Positions 18,349 through 29,880 of a DNA stretch of 64,000 nt are shown here, piece after piece (the first letter of the stretch is position 1; each line of letters starts with the position of its first letter). The notes under the pieces are model-generated. The model did not search any database and had not been told where the DNA came from. It worked only from the letters and a program-made list of their open reading frames with translations. Origin of the DNA: Symbiodinium natans (taxonomy: Eukaryota; Sar; Dinophyceae; Suessiales; Symbiodiniaceae); the NCBI GenBank assembly GCA_905221605.1, contig CAJNDS010002142.1, positions 113,501 to 177,500 on the forward strand, written 5' to 3'. A program made the position numbers and the translations under genes.

Positions 18349-19159
18349 TTCCGCTGGACATGCGCCGGACCCTCTAAAACCGAACGCTTCACGGCCATCG
18401 CAGGTGAGCGAGGTCAGAGCAGACCCACCGCGCCAAGCATCAGGGGCACCCGCCTCCCCGGAGCCCGTCAAGGACCTGTCTTGAACCTGGTGTTGTATGG
18501 GTTTAAGTTGGGGTTTTCCCCTTGTACATGACTAGCAGTCCTTAAAAGGGGATTAGAGTAGCAACTGATATAATCCCTACTAAGGACTGATAGTATAAGG
18601 GGGAACATCCCAAGGTTTAGGGGTCAGGGGTAGCTCGGGAAGAAGCTTCGGCAGTTAGGGTAGTCTAGGTTGGCTTAAGAAGCCAATTGGCTTCAGAAGC
18701 CAGCAAGCCAACGCAAGCCGCACCATTTCTTCAGTGGGTTTGCAGTTGTTTTGCAGTTCCAAGTAGGGCTTTGTGGCATTTTTTACTTTCCCTTATTGGG
18801 TTTAAGAGGATCGTATTCAGGAACCCTAAACCCAAAACCCTAAACACGAAACCCTAAACCCGAAACCAGACAGTTGAAGGGCCATCCTAGAATTCTATCT
18901 GCGGCCGAGTGAAGGGTTTAGGGTGGGCTTTTATCTAGGACCTCCAAACCAACCCCTAACCCCTAAACCCTAAACCCTAAACCCTAAAAGAGTTGAGGGC
19001 AAAATGAACCCGAGGGTCCGGGCTTAAGGATTACAGGTTTGATGCTCCCTCAATCCTCCCCCCCCCCCCCCCCCCCCCCCGAAGAAAATTATGCCCATAA
19101 ATTCTCGGGGTTTAGGGTTCCGGGTACAATAGTTTAGGGTCCTTGGAATAGCTTGTAGC

Positions 19160-20310
19160 AAGAGACGATAAACTTCATGCTGTTATGAGTCATATGTCGA
19201 CTAGAAAACTTGATTAAATAGCAAATGTCGTCATCTTCGTGATTATAGTAACAAAGATCAGAGAACTACATAGATCCAAGCACCACACGCACGTTACATT
19301 AACCCGTAAGTTAGCACTATAAACAACATGATGATGATGATCATCATCATCAAAGGCTTTTCTCCCACTTCTACATGGTAGGGGAAGGGACCCAAGTTTC
19401 ATCTGCGACCCAATGCCGGCACCGCAGGACTCGATTAGTCGAGACCAGGAGCCCGAACCAAGCAAAGGGGAGGAGGCAAGGAGTGTGTAGGGTTTAGGTT
19501 TTAGGATGCCCGTCATGATTTTAATATTGGTTTCACAAAAGAGTGAAAGAGCCCAAAATGTTGTAATTACAAGCCCACGTTAACTTACCTTGAAATTAAA
19601 CTATTACGGGGGCGAGTGAATGAACGTAGTGAATTCACGTACACCCAACCCTCTATCTCTAGCTCCTGTTCATGGTTGATCTGGGGCTGAGTCTCAATGT
19701 CTTGAGTTACTAACCGGCTTAGAGACCATTCCAACCGCAGCACAGCACCCATCACACCTTGAGACCCTCACGCTTATATCTTGCTCTAACCGTTCACACC
19801 CTTGTCTCTTGGAATTCTAGTACAAATAAGCCCCACATGCTGGTCAGGAAAAAGAGCGTAAGAGTAGCAGCTGCTGATTAAGTTACGTTACGGCTCTTAC
19901 TTTACGACTATTCATTCTGTCGTAGTGTTGTAGGATGCATCTGGCAGCATACATGTGCACTGGTCGGCAGTGGCTAACCCTACAACTTTCTGGCAGTGCG
20001 TACTATAGGAAGGTGATGCAGTTGATGCAGTCACCATTGCCACTGTCGTTGCTGTAGTGGTCGTCCAAGGGGTGTGGTCGTGCCCATCACTGCTTGTTCC
20101 AGTGCGTTGACTACTTCTACATCGTGCATAACAGCCATCCGCTGTTCAGCACAGGGCGCCATGTGGTAGTTTTGCTTGTTCCGACAGCAACTCGTCCCAG
20201 TCTGCTCAACATACTTGTCCTGAGCCTTGATCCATTGAATGTTGCCTTACTTAATTCAGATCCAATACCTGCACGCCTACTTGCGCAAGCTGAATGAGTT
20301 GGCTCCGATA
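19160..20310. other. Repeat-free island, no gene recognised
   Basis: About 1.1 kb with almost no heptamers. It holds a palindromic GATGATGATGATCATCATCATC at 19330-19352 and a 67-codon + frame (20094-20297) of unknown meaning. No tRNA or rRNA fold was recognised. Confidence 0.4.
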
Positions 20311-20384
20311 CCCTAAACCCTAAACCCTAGACCCCAAACCCTAAGCCCTAAACCCTAAACCCTAAACCCCAGGGTTTAAGTTTC

Positions 20385-20452
20385 AAGCGCTTGGAAGGTA
20401 GCGCCCGCGGTGCCCATGAAGCCGATGGAGCCCGCGAAGATGGAGGAAACGG
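20385..20452 (+). CDS. Candidate exon
   Basis: The frame RLEGSARGAHEADGAREDGG follows GTTTCAAG and ends near GGG|GTTTCC. Confidence 0.35.
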
Positions 20453-20544
20453 GGGTTTCCGAAATTGGGGGTACCTTCTTGGGGTCCTTACCCTGATTTG
20501 GGGATTTAGGGTGTAGGGTTTAGGGTTTAGGGTTTAGGTTGGCG

Positions 20545-20640
20545 ATTTACGATATTGGGGGTACCTTCTTGGGGTCCTTAATGTAATATAAGGGAATCCT
20601 ACGACTTGGGGCCTTTATTGGGGGTCCCTTGCATCGTACA
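20545..20640. mobile_element. Dispersed repeat M12 (reverse copy)
   Basis: Reverse complement of 18241-18348 in block order, with a partial tandem copy at 20455-20505. Confidence 0.55.
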
Positions 20641-21379
20641 CACCCAACGACTCAGGGTTTAGGGGCTTGTGGCGCAGTCAACTGGGGGTTGAGGGCTGGG
20701 GGTTTAGGATTTTAGGGTTTAGGGCTGGGATTGGGTAAGCTTTGTTCTGAAGCTTTGAGTTTAGGGCCCGGAAAACCCTGAAGCTTGAACTCAACGGATT
20801 CGAAACCCTAAAAAGTTCAGGCGACGTTCGCCGACATCTCACACTCAAACGTGGACATGGGGTTGTTCTAGATTATGGGCTCTTTTGGACCATAACCAAA
20901 AGGGTTTAGGGTTTAGGGCTCCCCAAGCTCAATGGGTTCTTCCGTGATAGAAGCGGGAAACCTTGACCAGGGATCACCATCTCAGATCAATCCGAACTTG
21001 GAACCCCAAACCCTAAACCCTAAACCCGAACCCTAAACCCTAAACCCTGAACCCTGAACCCTACACCCTAAACCCCAAACCCCAAACCCCCCCAAACCCT
21101 AAACCCTAAACCCTTATAAGGCCTCAGCAGTAGGAGGCAAGTGTTCAGGGGGGGGCATGACAAAGGTGCTCTCAGGGCTGAACACCCTCGACCCCAAAAC
21201 CCAAAACTTTTGAGTGACTCCATCATGAGACTTCGCATTTCTGTCCGGGAAAGGCTAGGGTTCAGGGTTTAGGGTTTAGGGTTGAGGGTTGAGGGTTTAG
21301 GGTTGAATTAGGGTTTAGGTTTTAGGGTTTAGGGTTTAGGGTTTAGGAGAAATGGAGCCCGTTCTAACCCATCTTGCAG

Positions 21380-21447
21380 AGTCCCTCCCTTTCAGAACCC
21401 CCAGGAAGGGACCCCTTGACTCTTCTCGCCAGCCCCTGTTTGAAAGG
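21380..21447 (+). CDS. Exon joined by a telomeric intron to 21598
   Basis: Acceptor CCCATCTTGCAG, two bases, then SLPFRTPRKGPLDSSRQPLF and ER; AGG|GTTTAG donor in phase 0. Unknown function. Confidence 0.5.
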
Positions 21448-21597
21448 GTTTAGGGTTTAGGGTTTAGGGTTTAGGGTCTAGGGTTTAGGGTTTAGGGTTT
21501 AGGGTTTAGGGTTTAGGGTTTAGGGTTTAGGGTTTAGAGCCATCGCTTTCATGTGTTTAGGGCCAAGGGGTCGCTTTTCTCCTTGCTGTCGCGACAG
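21448..21597 (+). other. 150-nt intron dominated by TTTAGGG
   Basis: Opens GTTTAGGG and contains about 13 heptamers, then a short unique tail with CTTTTCTCCTTGCTGTCGCG before ACAG. Both exons meet in phase 0. Confidence 0.5.
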
Positions 21598-21636
21598 GAC
21601 CACGATGAGCAAGTGTCAGGCAGGATGCGGGTGCAG
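21598..21636 (+). CDS. Small acidic exon
   Basis: DHDEQVSGRMRVQ in phase 0, followed by GGTTTGGGG. The exact donor is ambiguous (AG|GG or AGG|GT). Confidence 0.4.
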
Positions 21637-22667
21637 GGTTTGGGGCTCCAAACCCTAGACCCTGAATCCTAACCCTAAACCCTAAACCCTTGGATGTTCT
21701 TGTTGTGGCTCCCCGAGACCTGGGTTCCTTGTGTGGCTTACGGAATATTCCTTAATACAGCGGTATTGGAGCCTGTGAGTTGAACTTGACAGGGTGTAGG
21801 GTTTAGGGTTCAGGGTTTAGGGTTTAGGGTTTAGGGTTCAGGGTCTAGGGTTTAGGGTTTAGGGTTCAGGGTCTAGGGTTCAGGGTTTGGGGTTTCCGAT
21901 ACTACTAGGCAAGATTCCCCCAAGCGAGGCCTCATGGCCCCAGCCATGCGCAGGAGCTGCGCCTGCCCGATGAATGCTATCCTGGTTTAGGCTAGGACCT
22001 AGAGTAAGCACTTATTTCCCTTAGCAAGTAGGGCGGGTTCTGAAGGTGGGCTATGGGGATGAATGAAGGGGGTTTAGGGGATACTAAGTAGACCTGCTGA
22101 GTCAAAAGGGCTTCCAAGTGCACCAACCTTCAAGGACTTCTTCCTTGGACCTGCCCGAAGCCCAAAACCATTCCCACACCCTTAAAACTGAGCCCCTGGA
22201 CCTTAGGATTTGCGCAGTCGTTGGGTACTTTGGTACAGAACGTCTTAGGGACATATTCCAAGTATGTTAGTATGTTCAGGGAGTCCTTTGGGGGTACTCT
22301 AAACCCTAAACCCTGAACCCTAAACCCTGAACCCTAAACCCTAAACCCTGAAGCCTAAACCCTGGACCCTGAACCCTAAACCCTGCACCCTACATCTTGA
22401 CCCCTACCTCAAATCTCAGGTCGGAACCATGGGCCCTTAGTTTGTCCCTTACCCTTGTTTAAAGGGAGCCGAAGTCTCGGCCCGCATTATGACAAGTGTT
22501 TAGGGTTTAGGGTTTAGGGTTTAGGGTTTAGGGTGAGAGGGACCCAAACCCTGGAGGTTGACCTCTCAACCCGAAGCTGAATCCTACACCCTCTGAACCC
22601 TAAACCCTACACCCTAAACCCTAGCCCTAAACCCTAGCCCTAAACCCTAAACCCAACACCTAGCAGG

Positions 22668-22757
22668 GTTACGAGGCTGTGTCCCTTGCAACCTGGGAGG
22701 TGGTGCGGTGCTTACCCGGATGCCCTCCAGGCCAGTGAGAACCGCAAAGAGTGCAGG
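22668..22757 (+). CDS. Candidate exon between CCCTAAA and TTTAGGG
   Basis: After CTAGCAG there are two options: GYEAVSLATWEVVRCLPGCP with a GC donor at CCAG|GC, or a longer frame ending ALQASENRKECR at AGG|GT. Confidence 0.4.
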
Positions 22758-22847
22758 GTTCAGGGTTTAGGGTTTAGGGTTTAGGGTTAAGGCTTAAGGG
22801 TTTAGGGTTCAGGGTTCAGGGTTTTGAGTTCAGGGTTCATGGGACTT

Positions 22848-22985
22848 AATAACCACTTATAACTGTACTTATAACCATACTTATAATGGGGATAACCCCT
22901 GTAAGGCCCTTTAGGGGTATTGGGTATTATAAGTAGGGTTATAAGTACAGTTACAATTGGTTAGTAAGTACCATGAACCTCCCAG
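22848..22985. mobile_element. Element of family M3, variant ends
   Basis: GGGACTTAATAACCACTTAT pairs with the GGTTAGTAAGTACC side. A close relative of the 16114 copy. Confidence 0.55.
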
Positions 22986-23427
22986 TAGGGTTCAAGGTTT
23001 AGGGTTCCGGGTTAGGGTTCAGGGTTTTAGGGTTTAGTTCAGGGTTCAGGGTTTAGTTTAGGGTTTAGAGTTTAGGGTTCAGGATTCAGGGTTTAGGGTT
23101 TAGGCTGTAGTAGGAGAGAACCTTAAGACCCTAAGCCCTACAAGCTCTACAAGCACAATCCAAACACTTAAGCCGCTGAAGCCTTGAGCCGTAAAAACCC
23201 TTATCCCGAGCGCTCAACCTTGGACAAACCCCAAAACCCAAAACCATAAGGACCTCAACTGCAAAGCCTGCATCGAGTACTTTGCATGGACTAGGCTTCT
23301 TTACACGCCTTGAAGCAACTTCCTAAAACCTAAACCCTAAGCCCTAAACCCTAAGCCCCAAACCCCCTTGAGAAAGAAGCGAGTGCGTCGTAGCGAGTTT
23401 AGGACTCACCTGACCTCTCTATGAAAG

Positions 23428-23501
23428 GCAGAACGACAGCGAGTATGGCGATGACTTTGAAGAGGAGCCAGAGGAGGAGGAGGACACTGTGCCAGTTGCA
23501 G
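23428..23501 (+). CDS. Acidic exon related in style to B/b exons
   Basis: QNDSEYGDDFEEEPEEEED then TVPVA, phase 1 in and 1 out. The SEYGDDFE core recalls SYADEDFE of the 28-50 kb array. The donor appears non-GT (AGG|GATAAG), a GA donor as reported for dinoflagellates. CCCTAAA lies upstream and TTTAGGG downstream. Confidence 0.5.
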
Positions 23502-23957
23502 GGATAAGTCTTGGGTTTAGGGTTTAGGGTTTAGGGTTTAGGGTTTAGGGTTTAGGCTTCAAGGTCTAGGGTTCAGCGTTTAGGGTTTAGGGATATCATG
23601 CCCCTCGTCGTATGCCAGGTACGCAAAACGAATTAGCGCTTTCTTCATTTAGTGTTTAGCACCCAAACAAAAACGGAGCTCCCGTCTTTGTTGTTAGGTT
23701 CCTGGGGAACCAGGACAGTTATGAGCTGATTCTTGCGCCCATCTGTCGGCGGATTCTGCATAGGTTTTTGCGGCTTTATGTTTACGATCTTAGGGTTTGG
23801 AGCTCAGGCTAGGATCGCGTTCCAGGGAACCCTACCTTACGAAAGGTTTCACATAAACCCTAAACCCAACTGACCACCTTAATCCTTCCGAAGGCCCTTT
23901 GGCCCTTTTGGCACAGATGCCACAGCTCAGGAAGATGTGTGCTTGTCACTGCATGAC

Positions 23958-24067
23958 TTGAAGGTTCATGGGTAGCTAGAAGTAGGGTAGGAGTATGGTA
24001 ACTGTACTTCTGACCTTATTTGGGGTTCGTCTAACCCTGCTTTTAGTTGCCCATGAACCTTCAAATA
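23958..24067. mobile_element. Element of family M3
   Basis: GAAGGTTCATGGGTAG and GTTGCCCATGAACCTTC are complementary ends. Confidence 0.6.
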
Positions 24068-24165
24068 GCCTGCGGGCATACAAACAATCCAAGCAAGCGC
24101 GTGCATGCACACGCACACCCTAAACCCTAAAGCCTAAATCCAAAACCCTAAGGCAGGATGTTGCT

Positions 24166-24426
24166 TTGCCTCCACCCTTTGTCCTGCAGCAAGAATCGGG
24201 CAAGCAACTATCTGAGCAACGTGTACTTGGACGTTCAGGGTTAGTTTTAAGTAGGGTTGTAAGTGCCCTAGATAAGGCTGCAAATGAATTTTCCATGCTT
24301 GTAACTTTTAACCCACATATTCCTATCCAAATGAACCTCCAAGTATGCTTCGCGGAGGAGGTTGCACGGCCTGCAATAGTGGTTGTGGCTGCACCGCCTC
24401 CTCAGCCAGCGAAGGACGACAATTGA
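24166..24426 (+). CDS. ORF running through an M3 element
   Basis: 86 codons open to a TGA. The first part (QESGKQLSEQ after CCTGCAG) resembles exon A of the array and the last part (EVARPAIVVVAAPPPQPAKD) is exon-like. The middle 40 codons are the M3 element at 24223-24345, which could be spliced out (GTAC at its left end, CCAAG|T at its right) or translated. Confidence 0.4.
   Translation: MPPPFVLQQESGKQLSEQRVLGRSGLVLSRVVSALDKAANEFSMLVTFNPHIPIQMNLQVCFAEEVARPAIVVVAAPPPQPAKDDN
24223..24345. mobile_element. Element of family M3 inside an ORF
   Basis: Left end GTACTTGGACGTTCAGGGTTAG is two to three substitutions from consensus, right end GAACCTCCAAGTA. It contains no stop in the surrounding frame. 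Confidence 0.55.
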
Positions 24427-24964
24427 TGAGTTTCTGGAAATGGGTTTAGGGTTTAGGGTTTAGGGTTTCGGGTTCAGGGTTCAGGGTTTCGGGTTTCTGT
24501 TTCCAGTTCTTTCCGGTGGTTTCCGGTTGTAGCTGGTAAAGAAAAGATGCCCGTTTGGCTTCCAGGGGGTGGTGTCAGGATTTCTAGAAGGCATAGCATG
24601 AGGTTCGCAAGGACCCGCTTGGAGGGTTTAGGGTTTAGGGCCTTTAGCGTTTAGGGTTTAGGGTTTATTGTTTAGGGTTTAGGGTTAGGGTTACAAGTAT
24701 GGCAGTGACAAGTTTTCCGGGTACTTCGAACCCTACTTATGTAACTACCCATGAACCTCCAAGTAACCCCTTAAACCCTAAAGCCCATAACCCCCCTAAA
24801 CCCGTAAACCTTAACCTCCAAGTATAGTCAGATCTCTAAATTTCAAAATGCCCTATAAACCCAGAACAACCCTATTATCCCTTAAACCCTATAAGCCCTA
24901 TCAACCCTATGAGCCATAAACTCTGTTCTTGAACCCTAAACCCTAAGACCCTATAAGCCCTTTA

Positions 24965-25148
24965 GAAGCCTTAACCCCTCACTTCTAAGCTCTGTTCTTG
25001 AATGTTTTTTGGGACCCTATAAGCCCTGTAAGCCCTATAACCCCTCACTTCTAAGCTCTGTTCTTGAATGTTTTTTGGGACCCTAGAAGCCCTTTGTAAG
25101 CCCTATAACCCCTCAATTCGAAGCTCTGTTCTTGCAAGTTTTTTGGAG
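24965..25148. repeat. Tandem repeat, about 70-bp unit, 3 copies
   Basis: The unit includes CTAAGCTCTGTTCTTGAATG and TTTTTTGGGACCCTA. A half copy with CCCTAAA in place of TGTTTTTTGG lies at 24905-24950. Confidence 0.8.
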
Positions 25149-25352
25149 GACTCTCCCGGCACGGTGCAAGCCAGCGAAGCTGTTCCTGCCTGGGCCCAGC
25201 AGGCCAAGGCAGGCTTCTTCACTTCCTTGTAGAGTAGGGAACCTTTAACCCTTTTTGGGGGTAATACCCCCCCCCCCCCCCCCCATATAATCCCAAAGGC
25301 TAACCTTTAGTCCCCCTAGGTACTGGACAACTAGGTTCGAGCTTAGGGTTTC

Positions 25353-25463
25353 CTGGTAGCCCAGTGGTACCCTTTACCCTTTTTGTTGGTTATGGGTTCC
25401 CTTATGAAATAACCAACCCAAAAAAGGTTGCCCTCATTACAATATGGTTGCTGGGCTGCCAAG
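25353..25463. mobile_element. Element of family M1 with perfect 5-bp duplication
   Basis: CTGGTAGCCCAGTGG and TGCTGGGCTGCCAAG ends. GTTTC flanks it on both sides (25348-25352 and 25464-25468). Confidence 0.75.
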
Positions 25464-26135
25464 GTTTCTGGGGTTTTGAGTTTCGGGTTTCTAGGGTTTA
25501 GGGTTTCTCGGGTTTAGGGTTTAGGGTTTCTAGGGTTTTGGGGGTTCTAGGGTATACGGTTTCTAGGGTTTAGAGTTTATAGGGTTCATAGGGCTTATGG
25601 GGTCTCTAGGGTCTAGGGTTTCTAGAGTTTAGGGTTTAGGGTTTAGGGGTCTTAGGGTTTCCGAAGCCTGTTTTTGCTGTAGGGTATTGTTCTTATGTAG
25701 TACTTTGCTTATTTTGAGTACTTATTTGTTTACTCATCTACTATGGTGTTTTTTGCGTACTCCGCTTCAACTCCCTTCCTGGTTCGTCTCAAGGTTCCTT
25801 TCGTCTTAGCTTGCTCACTGCAGTCCCCCAAGAGCGATGTAGCAGAACGCATCTTGTTCTATCGCCTTTGGCTGCGCATTGCAAGGGACCGAGTTGTTCC
25901 TCGACCTTGAAGAGGAATTGCAGCAACGGAATGCTGGACCTGGTATGTGGTAAACCTCCAATTAAACCCCAAGACCTCTAGGAACCCAATAAGTTGGTAA
26001 ACCCTTGCGGCTGCGCTGTGGGGAGGCGAAAACTATGCCTAACAACAACAACCTGGCTGGGCGTGAGGAGGTCAAGGCTCGATTTAGAGGGGTTTTAGGG
26101 CTCACGGTTATTAAGGATCTGGCATCTATTGGCAA

Positions 26136-26234
26136 GTACTTGGAGGCTTCTGGGTAGGTTTAAGATGCACTATACTTAGAGACCTTTATTATAAGGTACT
26201 TAAAACCCTACTTAGAACTGCCCTGAATCTCCAG
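26136..26234. mobile_element. Element of family M3
   Basis: Starts GTACTTGGAGGCTTCTGGGTAG; the right end is GCCCTGAATCTCC. Confidence 0.55.
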
Positions 26235-26252
26235 TGAAGGAACCTTGCACCT

Positions 26253-26330
26253 AAACCCTAAACCCTAAACCCTAAACCCTAAACCCTAAACCCTAAACCC
26301 TAAACCCTAAATCCTAAACCCTAAACCCTA
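26253..26330. repeat. CCCTAAA array, about 11 units
   Basis: Perfect except one ATCCTAA unit. Confidence 0.9.
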
Positions 26331-26473
26331 AAAAGTTGGATGAGCTCAAGCTTGATTTCAGTGGGTGGGGGTGGAGGTGGGGGTGCGGGAGAGGGGGGGC
26401 TGAAGCCGAAGCACCAGCAGCCGGAAGTAAGCCTCCTAAACCCTAAACCCTAAACCCTAAAGAACCCTTCCAG

Positions 26474-26518
26474 GAGCCGGCGAAGGGAGACAAGGACTTG
26501 GCGCAGGCAAAGTCTCAG
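26474..26518 (+). CDS. Array exon a, diverged first copy
   Basis: EPAKGDKDLAQAKSQ in phase 0/0, acceptor TTCCAG|G and donor CAG|GTTTCG. Position, phases and the conserved SQ|GTTTC junction match exon a at 31125 and 52290, so I take it as the start of the first five-exon cycle. Confidence 0.5.
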
Positions 26519-26822
26519 GTTTCGAGCCTAAGGCGAAAGGCTTTTGGGGATTTTCAGCTCAGTAAGGCATTTGAGGGCTTCGTTTTCCAGGGTCAGGGCA
26601 TGCTCTTCGGGTCCTTTCCTTCTAAACCCTAAACCCTAAACCCCAAACCCTAAACCCCAAACCCCAAACCCCAAACCCTAAACCCTAAACCCTAAACCCT
26701 AAACCCTAAACCCTTCCTTGATTGAGGAGGGGATTGGGCTCCCCCTGGGAGGTTCAGGCGGTTGTTGCACATTGTCAACCCTAACCTGCTAGGGAGGGGG
26801 TTCAGCCCAGCGACTCCAATAC

Positions 26823-27062
26823 CCCTTAGTTTAAGGAATATTCCTTAAAGAATAAGAGGGTTTGAGGAATATTCCTTAAATAATAAGAGGGTTCCTTATA
26901 TAGTTTAAGGAATATTCCTTAAATAATATGAGGGTCCCTTATATGGTTTGAGGAATGGTCCTTAGAGAATAAGAGGGTTCCTTAGATGGTTTATAGGAAC
27001 ACTCTAAACAAAATAAGAGGGTGCTTTATATGGCTTCAAGGAATATTCCTGAATTAAGGGAT
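26823..27062. repeat. Tandem repeat of about 45 bp
   Basis: About five units built on GAATATTCCTTAAATAAT plus AAGAGGGTTCCTTATA. GGAATATTCCTTA also appears singly at 21745 and 43758. Confidence 0.85.
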
Positions 27063-27265
27063 TGGTAAACCCTAAACCCTAAACCCTACAATATCGAAGT
27101 AGCGTCTCTAGTACTCCTTCATTCAACATGAGGGCCGCTACAGGCTTTAAGCCAGCTGCATGGTGCTTGTAAACACTATAAACCCTGAACCCTGGCCCCG
27201 AAACCCTAAACCCTGAACCCTGAACCCTGAACCCTGAACCCTAAACCCTAAACCCTAAACCCCAG

Positions 27266-27352
27266 CCAAAGGCCACGTCTCCAGCGCAAGCTCCAGAAGA
27301 GGGCAGCGAAGTGGAAAGCAACTACGACGATGAGCAGGATGCATTCGAGCAG
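27266..27352 (+). CDS. Array exon b, copy 1
   Basis: 29 codons, phase 0/0: PKATSPAQAPEEGSEVESNY then DDEQDAFEQ; donor CAG|GC. A CCCTAAA array abuts the acceptor (CCCCAG) and TTTAGGG follows the exon at 27370. Confidence 0.7.
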
Positions 27353-27479
27353 GCGAACTTCCTGCCTTGGGGTTTAGGGTTTAGGGTTTCAGGGTTTTGG
27401 GTTTGGGGTTTAGGGTTTAGGGTTTAGGGGTCTTTTCAGCGCCTTTCAGGGTTTAGAGTTTGAGATTTAGGGGTTAGGT

Positions 27480-28700
27480 GATCTAGTGAAGCTTTTCGGA
27501 AGCTCAACTCCCCCCCTTGTTGGGCAGACCGGGGACGCAGTATGCGTGTGTACGTGGCGGAGTGCGCACGCCTCTCATCTTGCTTGCGTGCGCAATGAAG
27601 CTGTTCCGTAGAGCCGGGGATAGCTTGATCATCTATCCATACAAGGGGTTTATGCCATCGCAAATGCCAGACGCAGCTTGACGAAGCGGAAACGAGGCCT
27701 GAGCTCTTGAACAAAATTTCGCAATCTGCGATGAAAGAAGAACCCGTAACGTCTCACTATAACATCCTCTGTGTGTGTGGGGGAACTGTTCGGTCCAGGC
27801 ACATGTGCCGTTTAGGGTCAAGGTTTATAGGGTTCACTATCCAACTAATGCCCGCATGATGCTTGGGTGACCAAACCGCACATTGATGGCATTTTTAGGG
27901 CAAGATATGCAGGGGATGCACGGCTTTCCTGCCTGGCTTGGCACTGACGCCCCAGATCGCAATCAGGACATCTAGCAATGGGATCCAGTTTGTTTACGAA
28001 CCAGCGAAAACATGGTCGCAAGTCCAGATCTTTTCGCTCCGTGTTGGCAAGTCAGGACCTTCTTTTCCGGAACCGCAGTCTCAGAAGGGCATGTGCACTT
28101 GCAAGCGAGCATGTTGAGCAACAATGAGTTGTGCCAGAGTTTGTACCGCACCATGTCGGTGGCTTTGACCCAAAACCCTAAGCCGTTTAAGAAATGGAAG
28201 CCGGATCTGTGTAGGTGGCTTTTGATCGCTCCCTGCAGATACACTGCCTTCCCACTTCATGAGATGCTCGCAGACCGCGTAATGCGGTTATTCTTGCAGG
28301 CCTCTCACCAAACAATCGCCTCCACCTTCACTACCCCTGCTGTTTTCGAGGCATCAGCACGCCACCATTCAACGCGCACACCACCATTCAACACGCACGT
28401 GCAACTGAAAAGCTGCTCTTTTAGCTTCGCAGACACAAGGCAGACCCATTGGCTCTCTTGAACGGCTGAATGCATTTTCCAGTCAGCCTCGATTGTCCGA
28501 AACAAAAGGTAGAAAAACCCTCACTTTCCACCACCCACTCCTGTCCAGAGTGATCCTGATGTGTCTTTCGCACGTTTTGAAGGTGCCGACCTGCAACCCC
28601 TGAGCCCCCTAAACCCCCTGCAAGGATTAGGGAAGTTCTTAGGGTATAGGGGTTAAGGGTTTTAGGGTTCTTAGGGTTTTATTTTAGAGTTAAGGGTTTA
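27480..28700. other. Intron region between array exons b and B
   Basis: Unique DNA. A 149-codon + frame (28012-28461) is open but its 3' part matches non-coding intron sequence repeated in the array (CATTCAACACGCACGTGC region), so I do not call it a gene. Confidence 0.4.
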
Positions 28701-28712
28701 GAACTGTTGCAG

Positions 28713-28793
28713 GAGTCGTCGGAACCGACACCGGCGCCAGTGGCATCATCGCCCTTGAGATCAGCGGCAAGCTACGACGACGAGGAGTTCGAG
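28713..28793 (+). CDS. Array exon B1
   Basis: 27 codons in phase 0/0: ESSEPTPAPVASSPLRSAAS then YDDEEFE; acceptor TTGCAG|G, donor GAG|GC. The SYDDEEFE core is the archetype of the B exon. Confidence 0.7.
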
Positions 28794-29306
28794 GCCCGAG
28801 CCATGTAGGTTTTACCTAGCCGAAGCCACATCTTCACCCGCCCGGCATGAGCATGAACTATTTTTTGGGGGTACAGGGTGTACGCATCTTGTCTGAAGTT
28901 GCAGAACTGCCCTGCTGTTGACTTAGGATCGAACTTGCTTTTGACCCGGCAAGTTTTTTTGGGCTTGGGGCCATTGGACCCAAAGTGAGGGCCTGGAAGA
29001 GTTTTAGGGCTAAGTCCAAGGGCCCGTGCTTGTTCTCAGGGGGTGGCAAGCCCCTGAACCCTCATCCCTAAACCCTATAAACCCTAAAGCGTATCCAACC
29101 TTCAAACCAAAGCAGCTTTGACAATGATCCTTATAGGAGTCGCTTGATGCTTTCAGGGTTTGGGTAGGACTTTCGGGCTTTGCATGCCAGGCTAGGTTAC
29201 GGTGCTGCAACTGTTTTGGACCCGATAACCCCGATAGCCCCTCTAACCCCAATAGCTCCAATATCCCCTAAACCCTAAACCCTATAAGCCCTAAGCTTAC
29301 GTCCAG

Positions 29307-29355
29307 GAACAGCTTTCGGAAGAGCTCGGCGCCGATCCTCCGAAAGGCCCAGCAG
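29307..29355 (+). CDS. Array exon A1
   Basis: 49 nt, EQLSEELGADPPKGPA plus one base; acceptor TCCAG|G, donor CAG|GC. The phase (0 in, 1 out) is identical in nearly all A copies. Confidence 0.7.
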
Positions 29356-29394
29356 GCTCGGGCATGCCGAACTCTGCACTTCGTCATTTAAAAC

Positions 29395-29789
29395 CTCCAT
29401 AGAAGTATTTTGTTATTGCTAGTAGAACTTATCATTGTTAGTGATTATTCTTAGTAGTGCTAGTGTTATTTAGGTTGTATATACATATACCTACATATAC
29501 TGTTGATCGTATAGCTTGCATTAGCTCTTCTTATCAGTGTTAGTATTATGTGTGTTGTCCTCACATATACCTACATATATACATACACATGTGTATGATT
29601 ATGCACGTATGCATGTATTACATTGTATGCATATATGCATGTATGCACATATGCATGTATGCATGTATGCATGCATGCATGCATGCATGCATGCACGTAT
29701 GTATGTATGTATGTATGTATGTATGTATGTATGTATGTATGTATGTATGTATGTATGTATGTATGTATGTATGTATGTATGTATGTATG

Positions 29790-29820
<31 letters not shown>

Positions 29821-29880
29821 TGTATGTATGTGACACACACACACATATATATATATATGTATATGTATATACACATGTTT
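29395..29880. repeat. ATGT/TGCA microsatellite block
   Basis: ATGCAT-rich repeats followed by about 30 GTAT units (29696-29818) and (CA)n, in the intron after exon A1. The 98-250 codon ORFs through it, on both strands, are repeat artefacts. Confidence 0.9.

Noticed and set aside
19160-20310. Ribosomal or organellar fragment
   Set aside because: No recognisable rRNA, 5S or tRNA motif could be found in either strand.
28012-28461. 149-codon + ORF as a separate gene
   Set aside because: It lies in an array intron and part of it matches intron sequence that recurs, with stops, in other units.
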